Assembly (NCBI GenBank): GCA_014773175.1
Contig: VXCM01000307.1
Coordinates: 124,001 to 188,000 of the forward strand
Source: Lucifuga dentata
Lineage: Eukaryota; Chordata; Actinopteri; Ophidiiformes; Bythitidae
Reading direction: 5' to 3'
Length of the DNA: 64,000 bases
Part shown: positions 1 to 12,105 of the stretch, piece by piece
Numbering within the stretch: position 1 is the stretch's first letter
How the letters are laid out: each line of letters starts with the position of its first letter
Position numbers and translations under genes: made by a program
The notes under the pieces: generated by a model
What the model was told of the DNA's origin: nothing
Databases searched by the model: none
Seen by the model: the letters and a program-made list of their open reading frames with translations, nothing else

Positions 1-1951
1 GGTCAAAGGGAGCTGCTGGTGCTCTTATTGCTGCTCTTCGTCTTTAAGTCAACAGCAGACAGCCATCTGAAAGGTTCAATATGGGTTTTCTCATTAATGT
101 CCAAATCCATGGGGTAACCAACCAGCGCTACTTCCCCCTAAAGTCCCCAGGCTAGACTCTTCTCTCATTTAATTTAATGTCACTCCAATAGGACAAGCTC
201 ACATTTATTTAGCCAGTCTGCCCTCAGGCGTTCATCCACCTAGGGAGACAGGGACATTTACTTACAAGAAAGCATTTGCTCTAGCGTTGCGTCATCTGTT
301 TATTTAAAACACACACAGCACTGATCATGTGGGAGCTAAGAGATCCACTACATCTTTAAAAAAAAAAAAAAAAAGGCAAAACTTGTTTTAATTAACTGCA
401 TCCTTATGATCTTTATTCTATTTGTTCCAATTCCCCACAGTATAGACAATCATGAAAATGCCTCATATTTGCCTTTTACGAAAACGGAATAAAACATGTT
501 AACGATCACAGCCCGTTTAAAACAAGCCTCAGTATGATATGGCTCCATAGAGTTCTGGAATATTAAACATGTCAATAAGGCAAAGAATGAAAATAGGAAG
601 TGACACATGTAAGCATTTTTGTAACACTTAAGACATGAGCAGGGACCTTGCCTCTCTACAGGGAAGTATTATCAGCACAGCACAACATACAGACAACATT
701 TTATAGAACAGATTCCCTTTGTAATTGGTCTTTCCCAAACAAAGTCCCCCACTATTGTGTTTTTAAATATGACTGGTAGTGCTTAGCAGAAATAATAAAC
801 ATTTAAATACTTGATTACAGTCATTCAAATAGTGTCACTGCTGATTCAAAGTGCCGTTTGTCAGAAAGCACTCCCCTGTCACGCATAGTGCAGGCATTCC
901 CTGCCAGAGCACTTGTTCTAATATATGCCAGTTAGAATTATGTATGCGTCCTTATTTCACCCACCCCCCACTCCCCCAAACAGCATGCCAGTGTATTTAG
1001 TTGTCATAATGAGCTGTCATGCCTGATGTACTGCATGGGGACACTGTGCCTGCCAGCTTTGTGTGTGTGTGTGTGTGTCTGTGTGTCTGTCTGTCTGTCT
1101 GTCTCTTTCTCTGTGTGTCTGTGTCTGTGGTTTTGTGTCTTTTGTAAATGTTATATGTGCAAATGTGCCTGTGTTTGTAAAAAGCTACAAAAAAAAAAAA
1201 AAGNAAAAAAAAAAAAAAGTGAAGTCTTTGGAATTATCTGGATTTCTGTGTTAATTTGACATAAAATGTGGTCTGGTCTTCATCTTAGTCACAATAATAT
1301 ACACTCACAAGCTACTTAAAGTGATGTTAAAGAAATATTTGTATTTTTTCTTGTAAATATTGCAACACACAACTTAAAGATTTACAGTCTCAGTTTAAAA
1401 AGTAAGTGAATTTCTTGGCTAATGTGTTCCTCTAAAGTTCACTATAGTCAGTTGAGAATGAGACTGGAGGTGTGGGTTGCTGCTCCTCAAGATGAGTGCA
1501 CAAAGCTACTGACAGTTTCTCAAGAAAGATCTGTTCAGTGTGAACCATGAACCCATTAAGACAAATTTTAGAAGTCCTTAGAAGAAGAATTTTAAAGATG
1601 CATGAAGCTGCAAGATGCTCCAAAAGCATTTTTACAGTCCTGATTGGGAATCAATCTACAAATTGGTAATTGACTACTCTCCTAAGAAGTGGGTGTCTTG
1701 CTGAAGCTGAAGGTTGTGAAAAGTAACCCAAGGGTTACAGCAGAAGACTTCCAGAAATACTTAACACTTTTCATACTATATTTGATAAAGATATGAAAAG
1801 AACACTTGTTTTTGTGTTGCTAGTTTCGGTAGAATGTGTTCACATATCACATTTAATGAGGACTTGCTGCAAAAATCCAGTTATCTGCACAGAATATGTA
1901 TTTATTTGTGCAACGTACCATATTTATGCTTGTATGTATATTTATTTGTAG
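1..1951. other. cntln intron, 5' edge of window
   Basis: No coding signal. It contains an A-tract at 358-374, a GT then TCTG microsatellite (1061-1103), and a poly(A) joint broken by a single N at 1204. Nothing else is recognised. Confidence 0.6.
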
Positions 1952-2078
1952 AATGAGCCACACAGAGCGAGACGTGAACATGAAAAGGCAGCTGGTGGAA
2001 GACCTGCAGACGAGGCTGAAGTTCCTTCAGGAGATGGAGAAAAGTCACCGTGGACAGGTGGAGGAGCTGGAGAAGAAG
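1952..2078 (+). CDS. cntln: cntln coding exon (first in window)
   Basis: The acceptor follows a TTTATTTGTAG tract and the donor is AAG|GTACAA. It is 127 nt: one base completing an upstream codon plus 42 codons, ending at phase 0. It encodes MSHTERDVNMKRQLVEDLQT and then a charged helix ending EELEKK. The internal ATG is not taken as a start because the acceptor is one base upstream of it and the exon needs an upstream partner. Confidence 0.8.
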
Positions 2079-5000
2079 GTACAAATGACATGCAACAGCT
2101 GATACCATTAGGTGGCATCCAATTAAAACTAATACTCTTCTGCAGAATGACCGAGAAAATACTGTATTGTGGTGCTCGGCATTTATAATAGCAGAGAGAT
2201 TCAGTCTCCTGCAGCGGCTAAAGTGTAATGGAAACATTTCAGTTGGAGCTTCATTTCCCTGCAGAACACATTTTCTCTTGTACACTCTAACCCTTTCAGG
2301 TGAAGACTTTGTCTGAGGAGGCCACCAACAGGAAGGCTTTCATCGAGTCTCTAAAGAGGAGACTGAGTGTTGCAACCACAGAGAAAAACCAGTATGAATC
2401 CTCCTGTAAAAAGCTAAAGCAGGATCTGGAGAAAAAGGTAAAACAAAACAAAAAAAAAACAGCCACTCTGCCACCTTTCAGCTAATTGGTATGATATAAT
2501 ACATGTAAAATATTGTATCAGAATACAATTTTTATTTTTATTTTGAACAAATATGACATTTTATGCCACAGAACTGTGGACATCAAGAATCAGGTTTCGG
2601 TCATGTTGAGGCATGGTATTGCTCAGCTGTACCTGTGTGCTGTCACAGTACACGGAAGCCTAGAAAAACACATATTTTGGCAATATCTAATTTGTGAAAA
2701 CAAGGACAATGGGTAGAGGAAACTTACATCGATGAATCATTGCACTCTGGGCCTGTGCGAAAATACAAGATTGTTTGCCCAACAGTACTGCTATGTCTCT
2801 TTACAGGAGCAGCGAATGCATGCTCTGCAGGCGCGTGTGGCAGCGAGTGAGCAGGCCTTGGCCGAGCTGGAACAGACAGCCACTGAGCAAATGGAGGGGT
2901 TGACCCAGCAGAGCTCCCAGGCCTTAGACGTACTACAGAGACGACTGAGCCAGGCCCACTCCCAGCTGGACCAGCTTCATGCTTTCATCAAGGTACTGTA
3001 CCAAAGGGACAAATGAGTTTCCTTACTGTGGCCTTGCTCTGCAGGATTGTGTTCTGGCATTTCTAAAGGTACAGCATTCTCATAATACTTGAGTTGTGTT
3101 TCAAGACGGTACATGCCATGATCACGTCTTCTTTGAGGTTATAATGCTAGCTTGTCACTCTCTTCATTCTATATTTCCCATATATTCTATACATTTTTAG
3201 CAAGCTATTGAGAAATAATACATAACATTCTTTGTTAAAATAATATATTCTATAAAATAGATCTATTAAACTCTTAACAGCAAGTGATCAATAATCAATT
3301 TATCATTAACATCTCTTGAAAGGACATTGTCTGTATTCTTTGTGCGCAACAGAAGTGGGCAATCTTGTCTTTGTCTAAGCGTAATTCATCAACTCTCGGT
3401 GCATGTCTGTGCATGTGTTGTGCATGCGTGCATGTGGGTGGGTGGTCATGTGCATGGGAATATGTGGTTTTACTTTTTCTGGCAGAGACTGATAAAAAAC
3501 TGTCCATCAACTGCTGAGCTGAAACCTGCCTTTCAAAGGGGAAAAAGGTTGGCAGAGACAGATAGTGGCGGCAGCGTATTTGCACACACACATAAATCAA
3601 ACGCAGATGATGGACGCAGTTAAGTGTTAGTGTGCTACTATCTGAGCTTTTTTGAAAATATTCAACAACACACACAATTATGAGTGCAATTAGGGAACAC
3701 ACAAGCACACCTGCATGTATGCAGTCTTCATGTAAAAATGGAAGCTGCATCGCATGTAAATGAATACATTTAAAGACGACACTGAAACAGTTCACACTTG
3801 TAGCACTCTTCTCCTCCATTCCCATAACCTTAGTCTGGTGGGGCCGTTGTGTTGTTGTTGAGGATTCACATCATTGTTTGTCTCCCCCTGGCTCCTGTGA
3901 TCCCCTATAAGAACACCAAGCCCTTTGATTGGACTGTCTGACGTCCTGAGGAGATTTACTCTTGTCATGTATTGATCAGGACTGGAGGGCTGTGTGTGTG
4001 TGTGTGTGTGTGTGTGTAAGTAAGTAAGTGTCTCTCTGTCTTTATGAGCTTGTGTTTTTTTTTTGTTCTTTGTGCCTGTATGTGTGTTTGTATGTAGAAT
4101 ATTTTTTATTGTGTGCCAGCAAACCATGTTGGCTCTTGCACATGCCCCAGGCAGTAAGCACTGCTGTTGAACTGCTAAACAGTGGCCCTGCATTTAGTGA
4201 CTGCTCCACAACGCGCTCACACATAACACACACACACACACACACACAGTGTGTCTGTGCGTGTGTGTGTTCTAGTTCTCAGAATAGAATAGTTCTCAGA
4301 ATATTGTATTTTTTCATCCTACTGAGAAATACAAGATTATGCACAGAAATTATAGAATTAAAAAAAATGTATCACTTGTATACTCGGGTAAAATGTGATG
4401 TCCAACAAGTATGATATAATATCATTTTACTTGTTAATAACCTTTTTGTAAAATCTCCATACATATGTAGGGTCCTCAAGTCAAGCATACAGATTACATG
4501 AACAAAAGCAAATTACTTTTTCTTTTTTTTTTTTTTTTTTTTTTTGTTTTTTTGTATAACATCAGTGTCTGCATAATCTAACAAAACTAAAGCTTTTTCT
4601 CTTGTTGAAGTGCTCTTTATGTTTTTGAATGGCTCTTCATGTCTTTTTGTGTGTGTGCAAGGAATAGATAGTTATTAAAGAGGGGTCTTTTAGTTGTGCA
4701 TTTGATCCCCTTTTCTATGTCTAATCCTTGTCCTGTCTAAATTGGCCCTCTGGCTGCAGTGATTGTGTTACTGGCCTAAGAGCTCTTCACAACACATAGA
4801 AACACAATGATATGAAGGCACATATACAAACATTCATTATGCCTTCGATAGCTACATTTGAATACACCAATCCGTGTGTGTGTGCACATGCGCATGCATG
4901 TGGGCACGCATGCATACTCCCCTCCCTTCCAGTATCTCTCCCAGGGCTGAGAATGAGTGATAAATTCACCCCTTAATCTCTTTCAGGATTATTCCACATG

Positions 5001-8000
5001 CAGGGTTTAGGTCAATTGAATGTAACCCTTGACTAGTGACAGTGAGTATCTATTAGGCTGTAAATAAAAGAATAGGATCTCTGACTGTTAGTTAATGAGC
5101 TGTGTATTCCTTTAGGGTAAACACAACTCTTATATCACCAAAAAAAAGCTAAAGCTGCCTCCCTTTATCAGGAAATGGACGGCAGCTGTGATTCCTGCTC
5201 TGCTTATTTAATTAGTGCTACTTCTGCTCATTTTACTCCTGCATGGAAACACAAGGACACCTGTAAAAATGGTTCTGCTATGCTACCAAGCTCACACAGA
5301 AACTGAGTTTAATTAAACTTACGTTATCCAGAAGTACCAAAATTAACTGGACTTGCTGATTGGATGCTTGAGAATCTTCATCGATGATTCCAACTTGTGG
5401 TTTAATAGTCTAATAATTTTTTACAGGCAAAACACAAGACTATTGACAAAAGCCTCAGAGTTCATTCTGCCACGAGTTGACTTATGTATACATTTTTGTG
5501 CTCCCTATTTCTATTTTTGTTTTTTGTTTTTGTTTTGTTTTATTTTTAACTGTAATTTTATTTTTAGTTTTCAGAGTTTGTATCTGAACTCTGTTTCTCT
5601 TTAGCGTTGCTAATAATCAGCAGTAGTCCACATACTGTCAGCTACTCTCTCAGAAGTCTCCTTTGAGAACTAATGCTGCTTTTATAAACTGCACCTGTGT
5701 GAAATTCAGGGAGAGAAATGGAGATGTTTGCTGCTATTCACCATTGTGCATGTGTGATTACTCTCATTACTGTAATGCACTTGAGCGGTTTCATATGTGT
5801 GTGTGCGTGTGTGTATACAATGTACGCCTCATTTGTTTGGTTATATTGTGTACCGTCAAAGAGTAAGATGTACTTTGTTGTTTTTTCATTTTGTTTTTGA
5901 GTACTGCGAGTTCTTCCATCTCCAGTTATCCCTCATCTGACCATCTATTCCAAGGTCAGCTTTTCAGCAGGCTTACAAGGGAATGATATGGAAGATTATT
6001 GCCTTGATCAGTAAGCTCAAAATGAAACAAAGGGGAGTTTACTTTATTGACTTTCTCGTGTACAGTGGCAGTTTTAACATTTAATTGTCTCCTTGTATTT
6101 AGAGCAAACTCCCATTTAGTGCCCGACAACTGTGCCATCCCCAACCCGCTTCATCTCGCTTGTCATTCACTCGGGTACCATTTGAAACAGCCCCTCATAG
6201 CTTAATTATTAACAGTGTTATGCTGCCCTGGTGTATTGTGAGACATTCAAAAAGCAAATAAATAAATGAATGGCTGTATTTTCAGTAACTCTGTCTTTCT
6301 GTAATGCATGATTCTCTGTCAATTCTGTGGAGATTTTAGCAAAACTTGGGGTGCTTTTGATATCAAAGCTGTATTCCCTCGGCTTTCAATCGACAGGGCA
6401 ACAAACCCTCAGGTCCACATTCCTACAAGGGAGCGTGAGGCGAAACCGAAGAGAATCTGAGAGTGTCAAACTCAATATTCCTCCATAATGTACTACACCT
6501 CTCTGGTGCATGCTTGATCAATTTCATTTATTCATCTGCCAGGCAGAGCTATCCCTCTTGTTTTCTACATTCATTTCATCATCTTTCTTTCTTTTTTTAT
6601 CCCTTCTTCTGCCTGCCTCTTCAGGCTCTTGCCAGTGAAATAGTCACAGACCTCCAAGAGGTCAAGCAGCAGTTGACGAAGAGGAGGAGGTTGAGGCAGG
6701 CCAGTGCTGAGGCAACAAAGGGTGGCCTCTCAGCTAAGTCCATGATCAAAGCAAAGTCCATTGCTGCCTCTATCCTCAATATGTCAGAGAACGATCTGGC
6801 GGACATAATGGATCCTGACCAGGTAAGACCAAGGAACAGTTAGTCAAGATTTCATACAAACTTGGGTATCAATACAAATTCTAGATTATACCCAGAACTA
6901 CCCAGAGCTTAACATAGCTTTAATAGATTTTTCCATACTGTAAAATTTCTAAACATTCTAAATGTTTGCAGGGGCTTTCACTTAGTGATTGCACTAAAGA
7001 CATGGGAAAGATATCAATATTGACTTGTTGCTTTGGGTATCTTTTTTGTCAGCTGAGACTCCTTGAAATGAACGGTAAGAAGCCAGCACTGACTTGTCCA
7101 CTGGGAACAGATAGATTACTTGGCACTGGTGTAGAAGGGAGGAAAATGAGTAGAAACTTTAGCCTACTGTACTTAGTTAAGTTCACCTGTGTTCATCGTT
7201 TCTGGAAATCTGTACTCCTGTTTGACCTTGTTCCAGTGATGATTAGACAAATGTGGCTGAGTAAACAGGAGTGAACACTAAGTAATGTTTTGTGAATGTG
7301 TACCCCACACCTAAAAATGTCACAAATAAGTTGATAAATGCAATGAAGAAGGGCGTAGCTCTGTATTTAAAGCCACTTTTCTTTATCCAGACAAGATCTA
7401 AAATCTGTCAGCATGCAACACCTGTCAACTTGACATAAGATTTCATGTGGCAAAAGCTGAAAAAGTACAACTCTTTCTTTCAGATGAAAGCAGTTGTTGT
7501 ACTGGACATTTTTGCTGTTTACTGATGCCTGCTTCCAAATGTATGAAGTTCACACTTTTCCAACTTGGTTGGCCCTTTCTCTGCCATAGATTACATCTAG
7601 TCATGTCATCAATTAAAAAGCCAATGTTACAATCAACCTCCCATCCCAGGGGACTTCCTCCCATCCATCACAAGATGAGACAAGGTGCACGAGGCACTTA
7701 CTCACACTTGAAACCAATTTTAGCCCTTTACAACCAGCTCCACCCAGGAGATGAAAAGACACAGTTTCTCACTTGACAAAAAGTCCCTTCATTGGAGCTG
7801 AAACCTATACGGGTACAATCACTCTCTTCTCCTCACCACTTTTTTCCTCTGCTATGTTAATAGTGGCTAATTACAGCCTGCTTGGTACACTGACATGGGG
7901 TGTGCATTTTTCTGTTGTGATACTTGAGCATTCGTGGATCACCAAGCTGTTAGGAATTCAGGGACCCACCAGAGAATTGCAAAATGTAATTTCACTGAGT

Positions 8001-8086
8001 GAGGTTAAGAGGTTTGATTTGTACATGTGAGGAAGTTTCAATGTCTGAAATAGACCCCTAGAGAGATGGACTGGTTCAGTACTTAT

Positions 8087-8131
<45 letters not shown>

Positions 8132-11100
8132 GCGTGTGCGTGCGTGCGTGCGTGCACGCATGTGCACTAATTGCTATAAATGCAGTAAAAGGCTGCATTT
8201 TAGGGTTGATGTTAAAGGACTATACCGGCCATTTTGCATGTTTGAGCCTACTATATTCAAGTTTTCATACATGTTATGTTACTGACAACCATTTCCCAAA
8301 GGATAAAAGCGTATTTCAGCTTTTCTGATATTTTGCAAAATCTCTTAAATCTTTCAAAATCAAATATTCAAGTGATGCACCCACCTTAAAAATCGATGTT
8401 TCGCCTGCTAACACTTAGTCAGCCTTATGAAGTCACGGTCGTTTAAATCTTTTGATAAATGCAGGTTTCTTTTGGGACTGTATTCCCTGGTGGAGACATA
8501 CATCACTCTGTGCTTTTTATTGCACTTAAATGCTAAAATTACGTGACTTTGAAAAAAATTTGAATGCACGTCTTGCTCACGATGATAGATTACCTATCCC
8601 AAGAACGTTTCAAGTATCAACAAGTTGATTTTAATAGCGTAGCAGAATAGCAGAAAGCTAAACTCAATGGCTGCTGGAAGGTAGGGAAAAAAAATTTTAA
8701 TTCACTGTTCCAGTAGGAGTGGCTGGAACACCTAAACCACATACTGCAACATACTGCAACCACATACTGCAACAGAAGGTCAGGCTCACCCATTGCTGAT
8801 AATGATCATACACCTTTCTTATTTCTGCACACTCTCAAATGATTGTCAGCAACATTACGTGTATTAAAATTGATATATTAGGCTCAAACATGCAAAATGG
8901 TCAGTATGGTCCTTTAACTAAAAATCAGATTTATCTTTACTAGACTAGACCAGCCTGATCTTAATTAGAAGTTAGATGAGACTAGATGAGTCATGAGCAT
9001 CAAGGTGAGACGAAGCTGTAAAATCAGCCACAATCTTAACTACAGCTTTAATTTTCAAATTTGGAATTTTCTTACAGAGCAGAAATTTCATGATATGGTT
9101 TGATTATTGTGATTACTCTCATCCACTTGCTCAAAAATGTCAAGAGCATTTGCACAATTATTGCAGATTTGTGTTTTCTATTTGTTTGTTTTCTATGAAC
9201 AAGAGGACACGGCATTAAATTCAAAATGTCCCCGTAGTCTTCAACAATTCCAACACATACCGAGTTTATTTATGTATTCACTTGGTTGTGATACCAGTCT
9301 GCTGAATGAGAGCTCAGGCTCAGTGGAATTGCTTTCATCAGTTTTACTTTTAAATGAGAACACACTTTTGCCAGCATAGTTTCTTTTCCTCAGTTTGGTA
9401 GCTTTCTCTGTCAACACTATTTGCAGGAGTTTTCAATATTATAGTGAATCAGTACTAATTTTTTAAATGAATTCTTCCTGTTAAAGTTCCTGGAATTTTG
9501 GGGATAGATGGCAACCAAGTCATGATCACCATAATTAAAAGGCAACATACTGTATATTTTTCCTTCTAAAGCCTTAATCTTATTGTGTTGATGTTTCTAC
9601 AAAAATACTTTCTGGAGATGTCTTGTTACACAGAAATGTGATGATAACAGCATGGGTAAGTGTGCAGCTAATAGTCATGACACATTACAGTTTTGACAAA
9701 CTGAATAAAGATGTGGAAGTTTAAATCAGTTGTATGGAGATGCAGACAAGAAAGTCATTTAAATAGTGCTCAAACATACTTACTCCACTCACGCCCACAT
9801 ATACTTACACACTCCATGCTGCAGGCTGTTGTTTGCCTCTTTCCACTCCATAGTGTGCCACAGAGGACCAGTGAGGGTGGGCCAGCTTCAGGCTCCCTGG
9901 GCAACTTCTCGAGTTAATGATCCAGATGTAATAAGGCCATAATTGCCAGACCAGTTTGTTTTGCGCCTAATGATAGATGGAGGGTCGGTGCATTGTTATG
10001 TATCTGCCAAGGGGGACAAGCACCATTCACTCTTCCACCACCCTGTTCACCCTTGTGAGAGGCTTGAAGGTAACAGTGACAAGAAGCCCACAATAGCGGT
10101 GACCTTCTCTCACAATCTTACTCTCACCCACACACACACACGGAGTTCTCAGTTACTCTGTTTAAGCAACAGTCACTAATTAAGCAGACATTGAAGTTTG
10201 CCGAGCTTTTGTGCCGTCTCCAAGGATCACACATAGAGGATAGAGAAACTTGAGGGGAACATCTCTCTCTCTCTTTCTCTCTCACTCTCTCACACACACA
10301 CTTTGTTTCTCACTTTCTGTCTCACTTTCTCTCTCGCTTTTTTCCCTATGTCCCTGTGAGACAGCACAAGGCCCGTCACATCATTTGGAGCAGTAACACC
10401 CGGGGTTCAAAGTGGAGAGGCAGCACATTAGAGCAGAGGTGTACATGGCCACGTAGTCACTCTTCACCCTGTTCATTAGCAGTAACAAGGCTACTACTCT
10501 GTAAAGTCTTTATGCATGAGTTTCACGCACACACATATGTTAGCTTACCCTGCCACTGAGTCTCCAGAGAGGTTCTTCAAGGTCCTGGTATGTTGCTAAA
10601 ATTCTACCCTCAAGCAGGAAACTCACAAAGGCCAAGGGTACAAAACAATGGCCAGTTTGCTTTAGAAACAGCTTCTCTCATCAAGGAAATGTGACCTAGT
10701 ATCCAGTGTACCTTGCAGTAAAATGAACCCTGTCACCTTATTTATTCAGTTACACTTCTTATTACGACCGAGCCGCACTGTGGTTTTACATCAACTTGTT
10801 TTTCTGCCTCCATTCTGACATTGAGATATATGCATTTGCTCTTGTGTTTGCAGGAGTTGCAGGCAAGTTCAGAGGGTCCCAAAGACCAGGAGTGGCTGGA
10901 ACACCTAAACCACATGCTCCAACAGAAGGTCAGGCTCACACATTTCCGATAATGATAATACACTTTTCTTATTCCTGCACACTCTGAAAATCTTGCACAA
11001 GCCATTCGTAGCCTCCCTTCATATGAAATTATTTACCAGAAGCACTTGTGGTGGTTTTGTGGTGTGAATTTTACAAACAACTTTCTTTTAATGCTGTAGC

Positions 11101-11924
11101 GTGGAAAGGTAACAAAAAGGAATGATAACAATGGAAATATGAATTTTCTGTGTGAAAGCTCCACAGTTTAAGAGAGGAGGTCCAGAGAAATAATTCTCAA
11201 CTGTTCAGTTGAAATGCTGCAGCTGTGAAACAAAGTCAAAGGATCTGGGAAAATGAAGTAGAAATTGTCAGTGCAATACCACAAGTGATGAGAATGTCAT
11301 AAGAGTATCAAAATTGTTGGAATTACAAAAAAAGGTAGTGGTGGAGAAGGCATCCAGACTCTACTGAGCATCCCAGCACAGAGGAGGAACGTAACCCCAC
11401 ATGCTAATGAGGAAATACCATATTAGCAACAATATGGCACTATATTTTATGAATGTTTTCACCTTTCTAGAAGTGCAAAGAAACTGTCTTGTCAGTGACA
11501 GTGTAGAAGGCTTTGAGTACAAGTTAGATCCATATAAATGAAGATGAATTTTAATTTTACTCCAGTGTGACCAGTTCCACTCTGGAAGAAAAAAAAAACA
11601 ATGATGCAAAAGATAAAACAAAGAAAAGCAACTACATACTTATGCAGGATGTGTCTTTGTGTGTGCAGCCACTCATCTGTGAGTGCTCTCCTGGAGCTTT
11701 ACTCGAGTGCTGTCAATGTCTGCTTGCTGTGATGTGTGTATGATTGAGAGTGTTGAGTGTGTGTATGTGTGTCAATGTGTGTCTCGTCTGTGTTCTTGTC
11801 AACGGCTGCCGCAGGCACTCATGCGTCGCCTCCGCACGACGACATACACCAGACACTGTTCTCTTGTTCCCCAATCTTCTTCTGACCTTTCCACCTTCCT
11901 CCCCCTCCGACACTAACACGCACG

Positions 11925-11967
<43 letters not shown>

Positions 11968-12069
11968 ATACATACATACACACACAACTGAATCCATGTT
12001 TTTCCCTTTAGCTGGACAGCTCTCAGTCCCTTTCTCTGTCTCTTTCTGCCATCCTCCACTGTCCCGCAT

Positions 12070-12105
<36 letters not shown>

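Larger units (their letters stand above)
6823..10853. other. cntln intron, 4.0 kb, hosting the TTAA element
   Basis: Contains the (TG)n/(TGCG)n microsatellite at 8089-8157, the TTAA-flanked element 8212-8917 and a CT/CA-rich stretch near 10261-10340. The rest shows no repeat or gene that I recognise. Confidence 0.55.

Noticed and set aside
8088..8328. Open frames rich in CVCVCV or THTHTH
   Set aside because: Translations of (TG)n/(CA)n microsatellites; the same applies at 18472-18770 and 4028-4245.
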